Assembly: GCA_019054805.1 (NCBI GenBank)
Contig: JAHQIY010000003.1
Location: forward strand, 7,564,001-7,628,000
Direction of reading: 5' to 3'
Length of the DNA stretch: 64,000 bases
Origin: Brachionus manjavacas
Lineage: Eukaryota; Rotifera; Eurotatoria; Ploima; Brachionidae
Below, piece after piece: positions 32,880-44,315 of the stretch; position 1 is the first letter of the stretch, and each line of letters starts with the position of its first letter. A program made the translations under genes and the position numbers. Below the pieces are notes generated by a model. It was not told the origin of the DNA and did not search any database. It worked only from the letters and a program-made list of their open reading frames with translations.

Positions 32880-34830
32880 TTCAGTTGCATTGGAGTAAAG
32901 AAGGCATGTTTGACAAGAGTGGATGCAACGGTAGAGTTGGATAAGAGCAAATTCAACATTCCAATGCAAATTGATAGAGGAGCAACAGCTTCTTTTATTA
33001 ATATTTCAAAGCTTCCAGCGAAGCTAGCCGACAGGATTAGTCGATTCATAGATGGCGACACAACAAATCCAGTTTTCAGATTGAAGCGGATCGATTTATC
33101 AATCAAGTCAGCGTTGAATTGCAGAAACCTGATTAGTACGATGGGCAAACTAAAGCTGTCAATTAACACATGGCAAGGTGAACAAGATTTCATTTTCACC
33201 GACATTACGGAAAAGGCAATTCTAGGAATGGATTTTCTGATAAAATTCAAGGCAGTGTTTGACTTCGGTCAGAATACTGTGATGCTGGACGATAATGTGG
33301 CCAAGCACCAGATCCACTACATCAGCGAGAAAGGGATACCACAAGCAACTCAAACAAGGGGCAAAGTGGCACTAAAAGAGGAGTTGGTAATCAAAGCGAG
33401 ATGTGAGCAGTTAGTCAAAGTGACCTTGGCGACGAAAACGTCACAGTGGGAAAAGACACAGAAATCAGTAAATGCGATGAAGCAGATCTACTCCAGCAGA
33501 ACGAAAAAGCACATTCCAAGCTACTTAAGGATGGCAATATTAACTGTGGTGTTATAAAAATTAATCCAAAACTCAGTCTAAAAGATCAAACAAGAATTCG
33601 AAATATGCATGAACAATACAAAAGCGCATTTCAATGGTCTGAATACGACACCGGAAAAACTAATTTAACAGAACACACAATTGACACAGGCGATATGAAA
33701 ACAATAAAGCCATATCGGTTGCCACAAAATGCTCAAGAGGAAGTGCAACGGCAAGTTGACAACATGCTAAACAAGATAAAATAATTTGCAAGCTGTACCA
33801 TGATTCCATTACCGCAGGACATTTGGGCTTTGAGAAGACATTCTAAACGATTTTGAGTAGATTTTATTGGCTGAGAATGAAAGAAGAAATCTACGAAAAC
33901 TGCAATTCATGTGATACTTACCAAAAGCTATAGCCACGGACACTTGGAAACAAATGTCCAATGGTTACTATTAGAGTGGGTAATCCATGGGATTTGGTCG
34001 GTATTGATGTAGCTGGTCCATTGAAAATCACGCCATGGGGCAATACTTACATATTTTTGGCGATTTGTTTTGTTTCTAAATTTTTTATTAAGGAGGCGAC
34101 ACCAAACTTTACATCTGAGTAGACAATTCGGTTTTTGGCAAAGAAACTTTTGGGTATTTTAGTGGTACAATATGTATTACTTTAGGATCATGGTCGGTAT
34201 TTTATAGCGAAGATAGTGGAGAAGTTCTGCCAGAAGCACGGCATCAAGGAAATTGGGACCACTGCCTACCACTCGCAGTGTAACGGTTTAGCTGAACGGA
34301 CCGTTAAAACCATAAAGCAAATGCTGAGTGCTTAAGTGAACGCGGAACACAACAACTGGGATCAAGTACTAGATACTTTGGCATACAACTATTCTGGTTC
34401 CTTTTGAATTACTGAAAGAGCTAAACGAAGTAAGTACTAGTTAAAAGATCTAAAAAAATAATAAGACTGGTGTGGACTTATGACCCAAAATAGTTAGAGC
34501 AAATACTTCATGAATCCCGAAGTTAAATCTTGCGTTGAGTTGAACGATGTCTGTGTCGAAGCAAAAGCCGAGGCAGCAGCAAAAATTGCATATTTGAGAT
34601 ATATAAAAGCTGGTAAAGCACTCCCTCAAATTGAGAGGTTCATGCAGCGAGAAAAATAAAATAAAGGAAAATTGCGAATTTGTTGCTAAAAACGCAGCTG
34701 GGTTGAATTCCCAGAAACGGGTGCACAAAGGCCACGAGGAGACAATTTTCGCTAAAAAATACCTTTTTAAACTTTGTACGTTGAAATACTATTTAATCAA
34801 TTTACTCTTTTATCGATTTATGTAATCAAT
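32880..34830 (+). mobile_element. Broken LTR retrotransposon fossil, Ty3/gypsy-like pol remains
   Basis: Recognisable parts in order: a retropepsin-like protease region (about 32940-33300, with the ILGMDFL segment typical of Ty3/gypsy proteases), the start of a reverse-transcriptase-like region (about 33600-33780), an integrase zinc-binding region, and an integrase core (about 33970-34340, including the segment GTTAYHSQCNGLAERT). The element is incomplete and broken in several places. No gag was recognised. It appears moderately old. A polypurine tract and LTR-like segment follow at 34983-35590. Confidence 0.8.
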
Positions 34831-34982
34831 TATATTTTTTATATATTTATTAAATCTAATTATTTTTTTTCAAAAAACAATTTTTTTCGCTTACCGACAA
34901 AAAGCCTGCACCATGTAACTAAAGAGCACTAAGGAAATTTCACTGTTAAAAATATTGCTAAAAGATGTCATGCTTAGAAATC

Positions 34983-35590
34983 TAAGGGGGGAGAGAAGCG
35001 CTGGATTAGCAAAAGCTAAGCGCTAAGATATAATAATTTAATAAAAATAAAAAGCAAGAAAATAAAATCGATGGAAGCAATTCATGAAAGGGTAGTTACA
35101 AATATCCCGCGTTGGAGTAACATAAGAAACCTTCGCCACACGTGGATCAGAGAGCGTGCAGCCGAGCAAGGAATGTCTCGCGTCCTCTATTTTAACCTGG
35201 TTGTAGCCGGTACACAAGCACCAGATCATGCGTTCATGTGCATAGAAAAAACCATGGACAATGAGCGGGTAGTAAAGTGGACAATGATGTTCGATAACAA
35301 GCCTCTCTTCTTTCGGCTCAAAGGGACCATGTAGCGGAATGGCTTCACCGCCATTATACTCAAAAGCGACAACAGCAGAAACTGCAATCCCTTTTGGAAC
35401 CAGTCAAGAAGATCACGGATGGTAACCAAGGCGAGGACGCCTTGGAGGAATGTAAGCTCTCAAGCATCATTATAAAAGAGAGGCTAACTCTCTTTATTAG
35501 AACAGATTTATTTAATACACTGGTTGAAAAATATTTCTCTCTTTAAGTCTCCTACCCTACCCTGCCCCTCTTAGCTTACAGCTTTATTAC
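34983..35590 (+). repeat. Polypurine tract and candidate 3' LTR of the Ty3/gypsy-like fossil
   Basis: A purine run AAGGGGGGAGAGAAG (34983-34997) is followed by a less AT-rich stretch that starts TGGATTAGC and ends near CTCTTAGCTTACA (about 35582). It contains a TATA-like CATTATAAAAGAG at about 35467. Position after the integrase remains, the TG...CA ends and the promoter-like core suggest an LTR. A matching 5' LTR was not found in the window. An 87-codon open frame at 35071-35334 inside it matches nothing recognised and is probably incidental. Confidence 0.45.
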
Positions 35591-35941
35591 AAATGGCTTT
35601 CATTGTGATAATAATGCTATCGATTTTGCATTGTTTACGAAAATTACAATATTTATTTAGTAAGTTGCGTTCATTTTTTAATTTTTTATTAAAGATATTA
35701 AACATATAATAAAAAGTATAAACTAGGATAAAAACAATAGAATAGATATTAAATTTTTTTTCTCATAAATAATCAATTAAACAATTATTTTCCTAACGCA
35801 GAATATTTTGAATTTTTTCTCGTTGTCAATTCCATCAATTATACAAATTGAGAAAAAAATTATATTCACTTGCTTAATTAGTACAAAATAAACTCTGTGT
35901 TACTTTCTCTCACGACTCTATTAGTGGGAATATTCAAATTT

Positions 35942-36297
35942 AAAAATATCGACTTAGACGACTACAATTTGGAACAAAAAAAAGATTTTCTTCTAATAAT
36001 CTTATTTTAATCCTCCTAATTTAATTAACTTTTAAAATAAATCTAAATTCGATTTTTTTAGTTATAAATTTGTGGAAAATTTAATTTTTCGTGAACTGCC
36101 TTAAAATCAGAAATTATTGGACTGAATTAAAATGAAAAAATACGTTGTTAATCATAATATTACTTTATTACTTTATTATTTGATTACTTTACTCTTTTTG
36201 ATTATTCTAAGCATAAAGAATAAAGTAATTATTTCTTAAAAATTTATCTTTCAAATTTATAAATAATTGTTTAGTTTAAGATAATTTGACTGATTTG
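35942..36297 (+). repeat. Near-identical direct repeat, copy A
   Basis: About 355 bases beginning AAAAATATCGACTTAGACGA and ending AGATAATTTGACTGA recur at 37918-38275 with only a substitution and a one-base length difference seen by eye. No open frame or terminal repeats inside. A second, more diverged shared block (AACTAGGATAAAAA..AATAGAATAGATA to TTTTCCTAACGCAGAA) lies at about 35726-35805 and 38457-38545. Confidence 0.85.
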
Positions 36298-36500
36298 AGA
36301 AATAAATTTATCGTTTACGACAATTAAAATAAAGGATCGCTTACAAAAACATCGTTATCAACTTTTTTGAACTCCACATGGTCAAATTTGTGTGAATACA
36401 AAGTCAAATGTGTATAGGACAACTTTTAAAAATCTGGACAGAAAAACATGATCTTCGTAATACCTAGATTTTTGATAGATTCATTTTCGAAAATCTAGGC

Positions 36501-36534
36501 AACCCTAATCTAACCCTAATCCTAAACCCTAACC
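36501..36534 (+). repeat. Short telomere-like tract (CCCTAA-type)
   Basis: The run holds three ACCCTAA units in 34 bases (AACCCTAATCTAACCCTAAT and CCTAAACCCTAACC). It is the complement of TTAGGG, the common animal telomere repeat, and stands out in a region with almost no C runs. It may be an interstitial telomeric sequence left by break repair or chance. Confidence 0.5.
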
Positions 36535-37053
36535 TCAACTTTTTATTTTTTCTTCGCACCACTAATTAATATTATTTTTTTCTTTATGAATTAATAAAAT
36601 TATTACTAATTTATTTTTTACTAGAAGCGTTTTGGTTATTTTGATATTTCTATGTGAGCCTTTGTCTTTAATACAAGATACTTCTGTTGAACATATTTCT
36701 CAAATATCAAAGTATTAAAACAAGATGTGCAAGAACTTAAATCAAAGATGTCTACTTACTTTGAACCTTAATGATAAAGACCATTGTAAGCCGTCCTCTA
36801 TCAACAAATATTTTGGTTCACTTATCTTTACTTCAGTAAATAATTTCTTTAATTGTCAATAATATATTTTATAACAATCAAAAAAATCAATTAATAGTCA
36901 AAACTCATCATACGTCCCAATGCTTTCGAAATACATCGAATATGACAATAAAATTTACAGACGTCAATATTTTTTGAGTCCAATTTTCGGTGTAGAAAAA
37001 ATAAATATGCGCTTTATTCAGCATTGCAGAACTTACCAAGAGGTAAATATATA

Positions 37054-37200
37054 ATGCATTTAAATCTAAATTCAGAAAAAGGAGAATATCATTGTGGGCA
37101 TTTTACATGTATTGTAAAAAATAAAAATAAGATAGTTAATTTCTACAATGATAGAAAGAAACAAACTTCACACACCTTTTACTCAATTTCCAATAAATAA
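37054..37200 (+). pseudogene. Possible ubiquitin-specific-protease (C19) C-terminal fragment
   Basis: A 48-codon frame contains EYHCGHFTCIVKNKNKIVNFYNDRK, which follows the catalytic-His box of USP enzymes (sGHYtxyvrn...wyxfnD). The rest of the catalytic domain, including the Cys box, was not found. A nearby 44-codon frame at 36920-37054 (MLSKYIEYDNKIYRRQYFLS), which has a donor-like site at its end, is unassigned. It could be a gene relic or part of an unknown mobile element. Confidence 0.3.
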
Positions 37201-37917
37201 GAAACCATCAAAAGATGACCCCAAAAAGCAATAGACTGTTAAGTTAAAAAGTGTCAGGATCGTTATTTACAATGAAGAAAATAATTAAGTTTAAAAAAAT
37301 TTTTTTTTCTAATTTTTTTCTAATTTTCTATTTTACAGTTTTAATTAAAAATATTCTATAAAAAATTTTAACTTTTAAATATTTAAAATATAAACTGGGT
37401 TCTAAAATTTAGTCTAAAAAAATTTCGATCACTTACTCTAAAGTATAAATTGTCGAAAGTACAGCACCAAGAGCCTTCAATAAGTCAATTTTTTGAAATT
37501 TTTTCCCAAAATGACAAAAAGTGAACATTTTAAAATACCAAAGATACCAATAGAATACTTTTAAAAATTGCAATTTAATGAGCTAAATTAGATTAAATGA
37601 AAATTATTTATAAATTCGAAAAGTTTAATCAAATGCTTTCGAAATCGTGGTGTTAATTAGTATAAAGTACAAGAGATTGCATTTATCAATAGAAGCAAAA
37701 TGATCCCTTGACTGAGAGAATAAGATGAAAATAAAAATTTATTTAAATTACAGAAATGCTAATATAGATTATCGAAAAAATCATCAAACAATTTTTTGCT
37801 CTTAAAATAAATTTTCGAATTGCTTCAAAAATTTTTTTTGATTAAACTGTCGAATTAACAAGTTGCAAGCCTTAAAGTAGCAAAAACTATAAAGCTTTGC
37901 AAATTATAGAAAAATTA

Positions 37918-38275
37918 AAAAATATCGACTTAGACGACTTCAATTTGGAACAAAAAAAAGATTTTCTTCTAATAATCTTATTTTAATCCTCCTAATTTAA
38001 TTAACTTTTAAAATAAATCTAAATTCGATTTTTTTAGTTATAAATTTGTGGAAAATTTAATTTTTCGTGAACTGCCTTAAAATCAGAAATTATTGGACTG
38101 AATTAAAATGAAAAAAATACGTTGTTAATCATAATATTACTTTATTACTTTATTATTTGATTACTTTACTCTTTTTGATTATTCTAAGCATAAAGAATAA
38201 AGTAATTATTTCTTAAAAATTTATCTTTCAAATTTATAAATAATTGTTTAGTTTAAGATAATTTGACTGAATTGA
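37918..38275 (+). repeat. Near-identical direct repeat, copy B
   Basis: Second copy of the 35942-36297 repeat, same orientation, about 1.98 kb away. The high identity indicates a recent duplication or a still-active short element. Confidence 0.85.
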
Positions 38276-39324
38276 AAAAAAATTTTTTTGCTTAATTCGA
38301 ATGTTCCAAAATCATCAAGACTTGTGTAAAATAAATTGTTTTATCAAAAATCATTAAATATTATTCATACACGATTAAATCGCCTAAATAAAATAACCTT
38401 TGTATTATGAATATTTTAATTATTAATATTTAAATTTTTTAAATTAAAAAATTTAAACTAGGATAAAAATAATAGAATAGATAATAATATTTTTAATTCC
38501 ATTAATAATCAATTAAATAATTATTTTCCTAACGCAGAAAATTTTTTAATGTCATTTTGGTTGGAACAAAGTTAATGCGGCTTGTCTAATTTTTTTCTAT
38601 TGTCAACTGAGTCAAATATTCAAACTGCTTGGTGCAAAATTAAAAAAATTTTATCCCCTCATTTTGCTCACAAAAATAATTCTATGTTTATTAATATCAT
38701 TTTAATATTATTTTTCTGTACAATTTATTATTTTTTAGGTTGATATTTTTAATTAATTTCTGATGGTTGTTAATTCCATCACTTAATTAAATTAAGGAAA
38801 AAATTTTTAGCCACTTGCAGAAATAAAAAATGGATGAAAATATTCAGTAAATATTCAATTATTGAAAAATGATTTTAATATTTGTCGTTTAAATGAAACG
38901 TATTCTCAAAATTTAATTTAATTTAATCTTCTTCAAAACAAGATTATTTAAAAAAAAAAACACTTATTTAACTGATTCTATTTTCAAAAGTGTTTATACA
39001 AATATAGCCAATCATCAACTGAAAATGTAAAATTATGAAGTTTTTTATTTTGTTTTATTTTACTTTTTATAAATAATTGAACAATAAAATTTTTCAATAA
39101 ATAAAAATTTTGCTTACATTATAAATTTTCTATTATTAACTATTTTTTAATGAACATATGAAAGTGATTTTTCGAAAAGCACCCTAATATTTACACACAC
39201 AAGAAAATAACTATAAACTCTCTAATCATGTTTTATTTAGAGGATTTTTGATGAGTTAAATATCATAAACATTTAACAGGTATCCTGACAATTATACAAA
39301 AAAATACAAAATAGAACATAAATA
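38276..39324. other. Intergenic, no gene recognised
   Basis: AT-rich sequence including the diverged repeat block near 38457-38545. No coding segment was recognised. The right end is the 3' flank of the BCKDK gene. Confidence 0.5.
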
Positions 39325-40821
39325 TTAAATACGAACAACTTGGGGTTCTATATCGAACAAACTTAATCTTAAATAAAAATCACATCCGATGCCTTGCATG
39401 CTCTGAAATGAGAGCGAGCCGCCCAAATACTCGGCGTAGGCTTTGGACGTGGGCAGACCGAAGCCATAGCCGTGCATTACTGCCAAACCAGACGCCTGAC
39501 ACATCATGCCGAAGCCGGACGGGTTCATGCAATCGTTCACCAGATTATCGGCGCCATTTTCGCCGCCACACGGCTCTTTTCGGCTCTCGTTGGCAGTCGA
39601 AAAGTGGTAATCGAAAATCTTCTCCTCCAAACTGTGCGGTATGCCGCCTCCTCTGTCTCTTATGCGAAATATAAAGTCTTTTTCGTTAACAGCTATGGTC
39701 ACGCACACATCTGGCAGGTTGCTAGAGAATCGGTGGTTTTCGGCCGTGGCACGAAACGAGTTCTTCAACAACTCGGGCATTATGTACTCGAGCGGCAGCG
39801 GTGTGTACGGAAAGTGTGAATTTATGTGTCCGTCTATTTTGACTTTGGGCGCCACGCCGTACTTCTCTATGCACAATTTAGTGACCAATTTGGCCGATGT
39901 GTCGATGAGCTTTTTGGGCGAAAATTTCTGGTGTATTATTCCGACCCATTCGTCATCGCGTGCACTCATGCTGCTGCTCGAATCGCCGCTATTCGATGGC
40001 AAATAGGTGCTGTAAAAGTTGTCACTGTTGGTCATCTTGGTCTCGAACATGTCTATGATGTCACTGGAAAGAACTGACTTGTGCAAATTTGACTGCTTGT
40101 TGAGGGCCAAGTGGTGCTCGCAGAGCAGCCGCAAACCTAGCCGAGTGGACAAGATTTTGTTCAAATGAGCCTTGATGAACGACTCGTTGATGATGTAGCG
40201 GCGCGTGTCCTTGAAGCCCTCGCACAACAGCGCCAACAAGTCCTTGTTCATTTCAAGCATGTTGAATACCAAATTGTTGAAGGCTTTTTCTGACTCGAAA
40301 TTTGTGATCTCCGTGTCGTATCGGTCAAATTGGCGAAAGGCCTTGATGCAGCGTTCGTGTATTTCCAGAATGGACGGGTGGCAGGCGACTATGAAGGGCA
40401 GGTTGCGTAGCTCCTTGATCATGTAGGCCAGTCGGACTGGAAGCTCGTTGCGCAGGTAGTTGGCACTTCGCAGCAGATGAGAATTGTTGTCCGATACGCC
40501 CATGTACATCATGGTCATTGGGTTGAGGCGAGTGAGCGGCTTTTCGGTGGCTTTGTCGATCTCGGGATCGGCGTAGAAGTAACTGATGGTGGTGAGGCGT
40601 TCCTTTGACTCCGACAGGTCTGTTCTTTTCTTGGCATAATAGGAGCTGCTCGGCTGCTGCTCCACCATCGATGAATAGTTGACATGTTGGTGCTTTTTTT
40701 TCAAGATTTTTCCAATGTAGTCGTCATTTTGGGTCGCATAGGACGCGAGTCTCAGCGCGGCTGGGCTAACCAACTTGAGGTTTGTGTACAGTTTTGACGA
40801 TGGTATCAAATGCTTGGTCAT
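39325..40821 (-). CDS. BCKDK: Branched-chain alpha-ketoacid dehydrogenase kinase (BCKDK/PDK family), intronless
   Basis: 498-residue mitochondrial protein kinase of the GHKL fold that phosphorylates and switches off the branched-chain ketoacid dehydrogenase E1. Seen: a Ser/Lys/Arg N-terminus suited to mitochondrial import; LRSANYLRNELPVRLAYMIK and LPFIVACHPSILEIHE of the regulatory helical domain; the ATP-binding N box PELLKNSFRAT (Glu350, Asn354), DRGGGIP (389-395), GYGFGLPTSKAYAEYLGGSL (451-470) and QGIGCDFYLRL. The closing VVRI resembles the BCKDK C-terminus (human ends FRI), which favours BCKDK over PDK. A serine-rich insert (about 249-291) and a longer lid region (about 410-445) lengthen it beyond human BCKDK. 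It is a single exon and much richer in G and C than any other gene here, with GC-ending codons common. That contrast suggests a retrocopy or foreign origin. Confidence 0.93.
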   Translation of the reverse strand: MTKHLIPSSKLYTNLKLVSPAALRLASYATQNDDYIGKILKKKHQHVNYSSMVEQQPSSSYYAKKRTDLSESKERLTTISYFYADPEIDKATEKPLTRLNPMTMMYMGVSDNNSHLLRSANYLRNELPVRLAYMIKELRNLPFIVACHPSILEIHERCIKAFRQFDRYDTEITNFESEKAFNNLVFNMLEMNKDLLALLCEGFKDTRRYIINESFIKAHLNKILSTRLGLRLLCEHHLALNKQSNLHKSVLSSDIIDMFETKMTNSDNFYSTYLPSNSGDSSSSMSARDDEWVGIIHQKFSPKKLIDTSAKLVTKLCIEKYGVAPKVKIDGHINSHFPYTPLPLEYIMPELLKNSFRATAENHRFSSNLPDVCVTIAVNEKDFIFRIRDRGGGIPHSLEEKIFDYHFSTANESRKEPCGGENGADNLVNDCMNPSGFGMMCQASGLAVMHGYGFGLPTSKAYAEYLGGSLSFQSMQGIGCDFYLRLSLFDIEPQVVRI

Positions 40822-43115
40822 TCTGAGTCCAATTTATTTGTCTACTCATTAATATAGAGGCAGCTCGACTCAATTTTAAAATTTTGTTTGATTCTAAGAA
40901 CACGATCACTAGTAGAATATATAGACTAGCATTCAAAGTCATATGTTCAACTAGTGATTTGTTTTTTTTTTTATGTTTTTGAAATTAAACTTTGGATTTT
41001 TGTCGAAATTATTTATGCAATTTATGAATATGAGTTGAAATTTAGTTCAATTTTTCGACTCCATGGCTTGAAAATTTAAGACTCGACTTGAGGGCTGCTC
41101 GCCCGTATGTCTTCAATTTTGGCCCATACTATTTAATATGCCTAGCAAAATGCTAATTTATTATCATGCAAAAAAAAGAAAAGAAAAGAAAATCACGCTA
41201 GTATCTAATGCAACTTAATAATTTTTTTTTTTGTTCATTTTTTTATGTGAATACTATTACGCAACTCGCGTTTCAAAATTTAATTTGCTTTCTATAATCT
41301 ACTTAGATAATAATAATAATATAAACAGTCGAGATTTGATAATAGGATCCATGGTAAATTTACATAATTTACGCAAAAATTGTAAAACTTTTTAAGAACA
41401 TTTTTTGTGTTTCAAATTTTGAAACAATTGAAAAAATAGAAAAATATATTTTTATTATTTTTTACATATTTAATGCGGCATTTGTACCAAAATTTTGACA
41501 TTAACTGCAGCATTTTTAGTCGCAACGTATCTGGAAAAAAAAGTGGGTTAAATTCATGCATTAAAATCCAGAATTCTGGTTTAAAGTGCAATGCATTAGG
41601 GGGCAAGGCATTACGGTAAATTGAATTTTATAAATAAATGTGCTTCTTAGATAATTTAGAAGTTTATTTAGAAAAATAAAGGCTGTATGTTATTTTACAA
41701 CTGTTTAATATTGTAAGAAATCCTCCTAAAAATGGGTAATTAGGTTGACCTTATAAACCCAATTGCCTCCCACCCGGTTAACCGATTAATCTATATGAGT
41801 GAGTCAAAATCTTGGGGCAAATTAAGTGATCAAATAAAGTCTGCTTTTGAATTTAAATTTATGATTGAGGCAACATTAAAGAATTTTGAAAAAAAATAAT
41901 TTAAAAAAACAAGTTTTTATTGGTAATGTATATAATTTTAATCGAAATCAATCAATTTCTCTTACAAAATGAAACTTTATAAACTACAGTGCCGGAAATT
42001 GATGTTACAAGTTAATTTCCGGCACTGTAAAAAATTTAAATTCAAAGTTCAGACTAGCTTAATTTATTTTTTGTATTCAAAAAATGAAATTACCTTATTC
42101 CTATTTAACTTTTCATTTTTTTTTCTCTTTCTTGGTTTTTATTTTTACTTTCATCACCCAAGTGTTGTTTTTTTGAAATAAATCTCTCGAGCAAAACTAA
42201 ATGCTAAATTTATTTTCAAAATAAGGTAAAATTTTCATATTAAGTTTTCAAACTCAACAGTTTTGGTCAAAACTTTAATTTTTTAAATAATAAAATATCA
42301 AATAAAAAATATGATCAGTATGAAGATTTTTTTTCCTTTAGAAAAATTCTTCTAAATGTCAGCTTTTATTTTAAATATGCTCGCTCAAAAAAAAATTGAA
42401 TAACTAGTGTAAAAAAAACGTGTATATCGACCAAAGAATAAGGTATGTAAAAATATATAAATACTGAAAAAATTTCAAAACTAATTTAAAAAAATTTTAT
42501 AACTAATAACATTTATTTATTTTTTTAATTCGTTTCTAAGTAAAGTGAATTTATTTTTTTTAATTTTAAAAGACTTGACTTTTTATATAGGACATTTAAT
42601 TACATTAAATTAAGATGAAAAACTATTCTTTTAATAAATTAAATTTTTGTGTAATTTTATTTTTTTAGAATTTTTCTAAGATTTCGATTTGCAACTTGGT
42701 TCATAATTTTTGACATAGATTGGAAATTTTAAATTTGTTAGCATAATTTTGCTTCTCATCCAGACAAATATTTTCCAATCTAGATTTTGAATAAAAAATC
42801 TATTTAAAAATTATTTTTATTAAAAATTCAAAACGATCAAGCAATAAATTTATTAAACAGCTCTTTAATCAGACATCGAAAATAAATCACATATTTTCTA
42901 AGATAAAATTTTATAAATGTAGAACAAAAACTAAAGAACAATATAAAATTTAGAATCGTTTTACGCGTAGATTCTAGGGAAAATTTGCCAATGATTTTAT
43001 ATAAAAATTTTAACAAAATGATCGAAATAAAATAGAAGAGTAAAACAAAATTAGAAACTAACATTAAATTCAAATTTAATCATAAAACATAAGAATATTT
43101 TTCGAGCATCTCAAA
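40822..43115. other. Intergenic between BCKDK and MRG15
   Basis: AT-rich. Apart from the 45-base inverted repeat at 41985-42029 no defined element or gene was recognised. A less AT-rich patch at 41735-41860 has no recognised identity. Confidence 0.5.
41985..42029. mobile_element. Minimal palindromic Tc1/mariner-like end pair (mini-MITE)
   Basis: TACAGTGCCGGAAATT (41985-42000) is followed by 13 bases and then AATTTCCGGCACTGTA (42014-42029), a perfect 16-bp inverted repeat. TA at both outer edges followed by CAGTG looks like the TA target duplication and terminal repeat of a Tc1/mariner-type element, with almost nothing left inside. It could also be a strong RNA or DNA hairpin. Confidence 0.6.
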
Positions 43116-44315
43116 ATGAAAAATTCAGCGACTAAATCCAAAGCAGCTTCTTGTCAACCAAAGTTTGCTGAAGGCGAGAAAATTCTGTGCTATCATGGAA
43201 CTTATATCTACGAGGCCAAAGTAAAAAATCCATCACATTTCTTTTAATAACATCAACTTATTTTAAGTGCATCAAACTTGAAAAAGTTCGATCAAATGAA
43301 TACCAATACTTTGTGCATTACAATGGCTGGAATAAAAAGTACGAAAAATATTTTTATCTCAATTTTTAAATTTTCCTCTTTAGTTGGGACGAATGGGTTC
43401 CTGCCAAACGAATTCTAAAATTCAACAATGAAAACATAAAAAAGCAGAAACAACTACAGAATGAGGCCAAGAAAAAAGTAACTTCGAATGGCAAAAAAAA
43501 TACCAAACACAAAGAGGACTTTTCATCGTGTTCATCAACTTGCTCCACGTCAGACACAGCTAGTTCGTCTTATTTTAGTGAAAAAAGCGTGCCCAAATCT
43601 CGCAAACGAACTTTGAACACTGAAGCTGGCCAAGAACTGGTGGAGAGGAAAAAAATTTGCATATTGGATCTAACTAAAAGAGATGGTCAAAAGACTAATG
43701 AGGAAAATGGTGAAACTTTAGTGAAAAATGTGAACATTATAATTCCAGAAAGCTTGAGAATGTGGCTAATTGATGACTTTGACTTGATAATCCAACAAAA
43801 TAAAATTATTCGCTTGCCGTCAAAGAACAGTGTTGAAAGTATTCTAAGCAATTATGCTGAATCAAAAAAGAATCCAAATTTTTTATACGAATGGGATACT
43901 TTGGATGAAAAACGCATTCAATTAGACAAAAAATATGCTCAAAATCTTGATGAAACTATAAATGGCTTATTAAAATATTTTAACGCAATGCTTGGCTCTC
44001 AGTTGTTGTACAAATTTGAAAGATTACAGTATTCGGAAGTAAATATTTTAATAGTTATTAATAAAAATAAATTATTTGGTTAACACTATTTTTGAATTAT
44101 TAAAATTTAAGTTGCTTAAATTGGAAAAACCAATGTCGCACTTGTATGGACCAATTCATTTTCTCAGACTCGTTGGTAAGTTTTATTAATTTAAATTAAA
44201 ATAAAATTAAAAAAAAAATTAAGAAAAATTGAACCAAATTTTATCCAGTACCTCGCCAGTGGAAGGAGAATCATTGGAAATACTCGTTTATTTTATAAAT
44301 GACATTTTAGTGTAA
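43116..44315 (+). CDS. MORF4L1: MRG15-like chromodomain protein (MORF4L1), five exons
   Basis: Chromatin subunit of NuA4-type acetyltransferase and Rpd3S/Sin3-type deacetylase complexes in the nucleus; the chromodomain binds H3K36 methyl marks. Exons 43116-43220, 43268-43338, 43384-44038, 44112-44175, 44224-44315 with matching phases give 328 residues. Seen: chromo barrel (KFAEGEKILCYHGTYIYEAK, then YFVHYNGWNKNWDEWVPAKRIL), a Lys/Ser-rich linker (KKKVTSNGKKNTKHKED, SSCSSTCSTSDTASSS, a basic KSRKR stretch), and the MRG domain (IPESLRMWLIDDFDLI, LPSKNSVESILSNYAE, NAMLGSQLLYKFERLQYSE, MSHLYGPIHFLRLV). The MRG C-terminus ends slightly earlier than in human MRG15, at FINDILV. The chromodomain splice junctions fall inside the barrel. 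Confidence 0.95.

Noticed and set aside
35071-35334. 87-codon frame MEAIHERVVTNIPRW...
   Set aside because: Lies in the LTR-like segment of a retroelement fossil and matches nothing recognised.
39408-40426. Plus-strand open frames opposite BCKDK
   Set aside because: They are antisense shadows of the G+C-rich BCKDK gene; the minus-strand product matches the family end to end.
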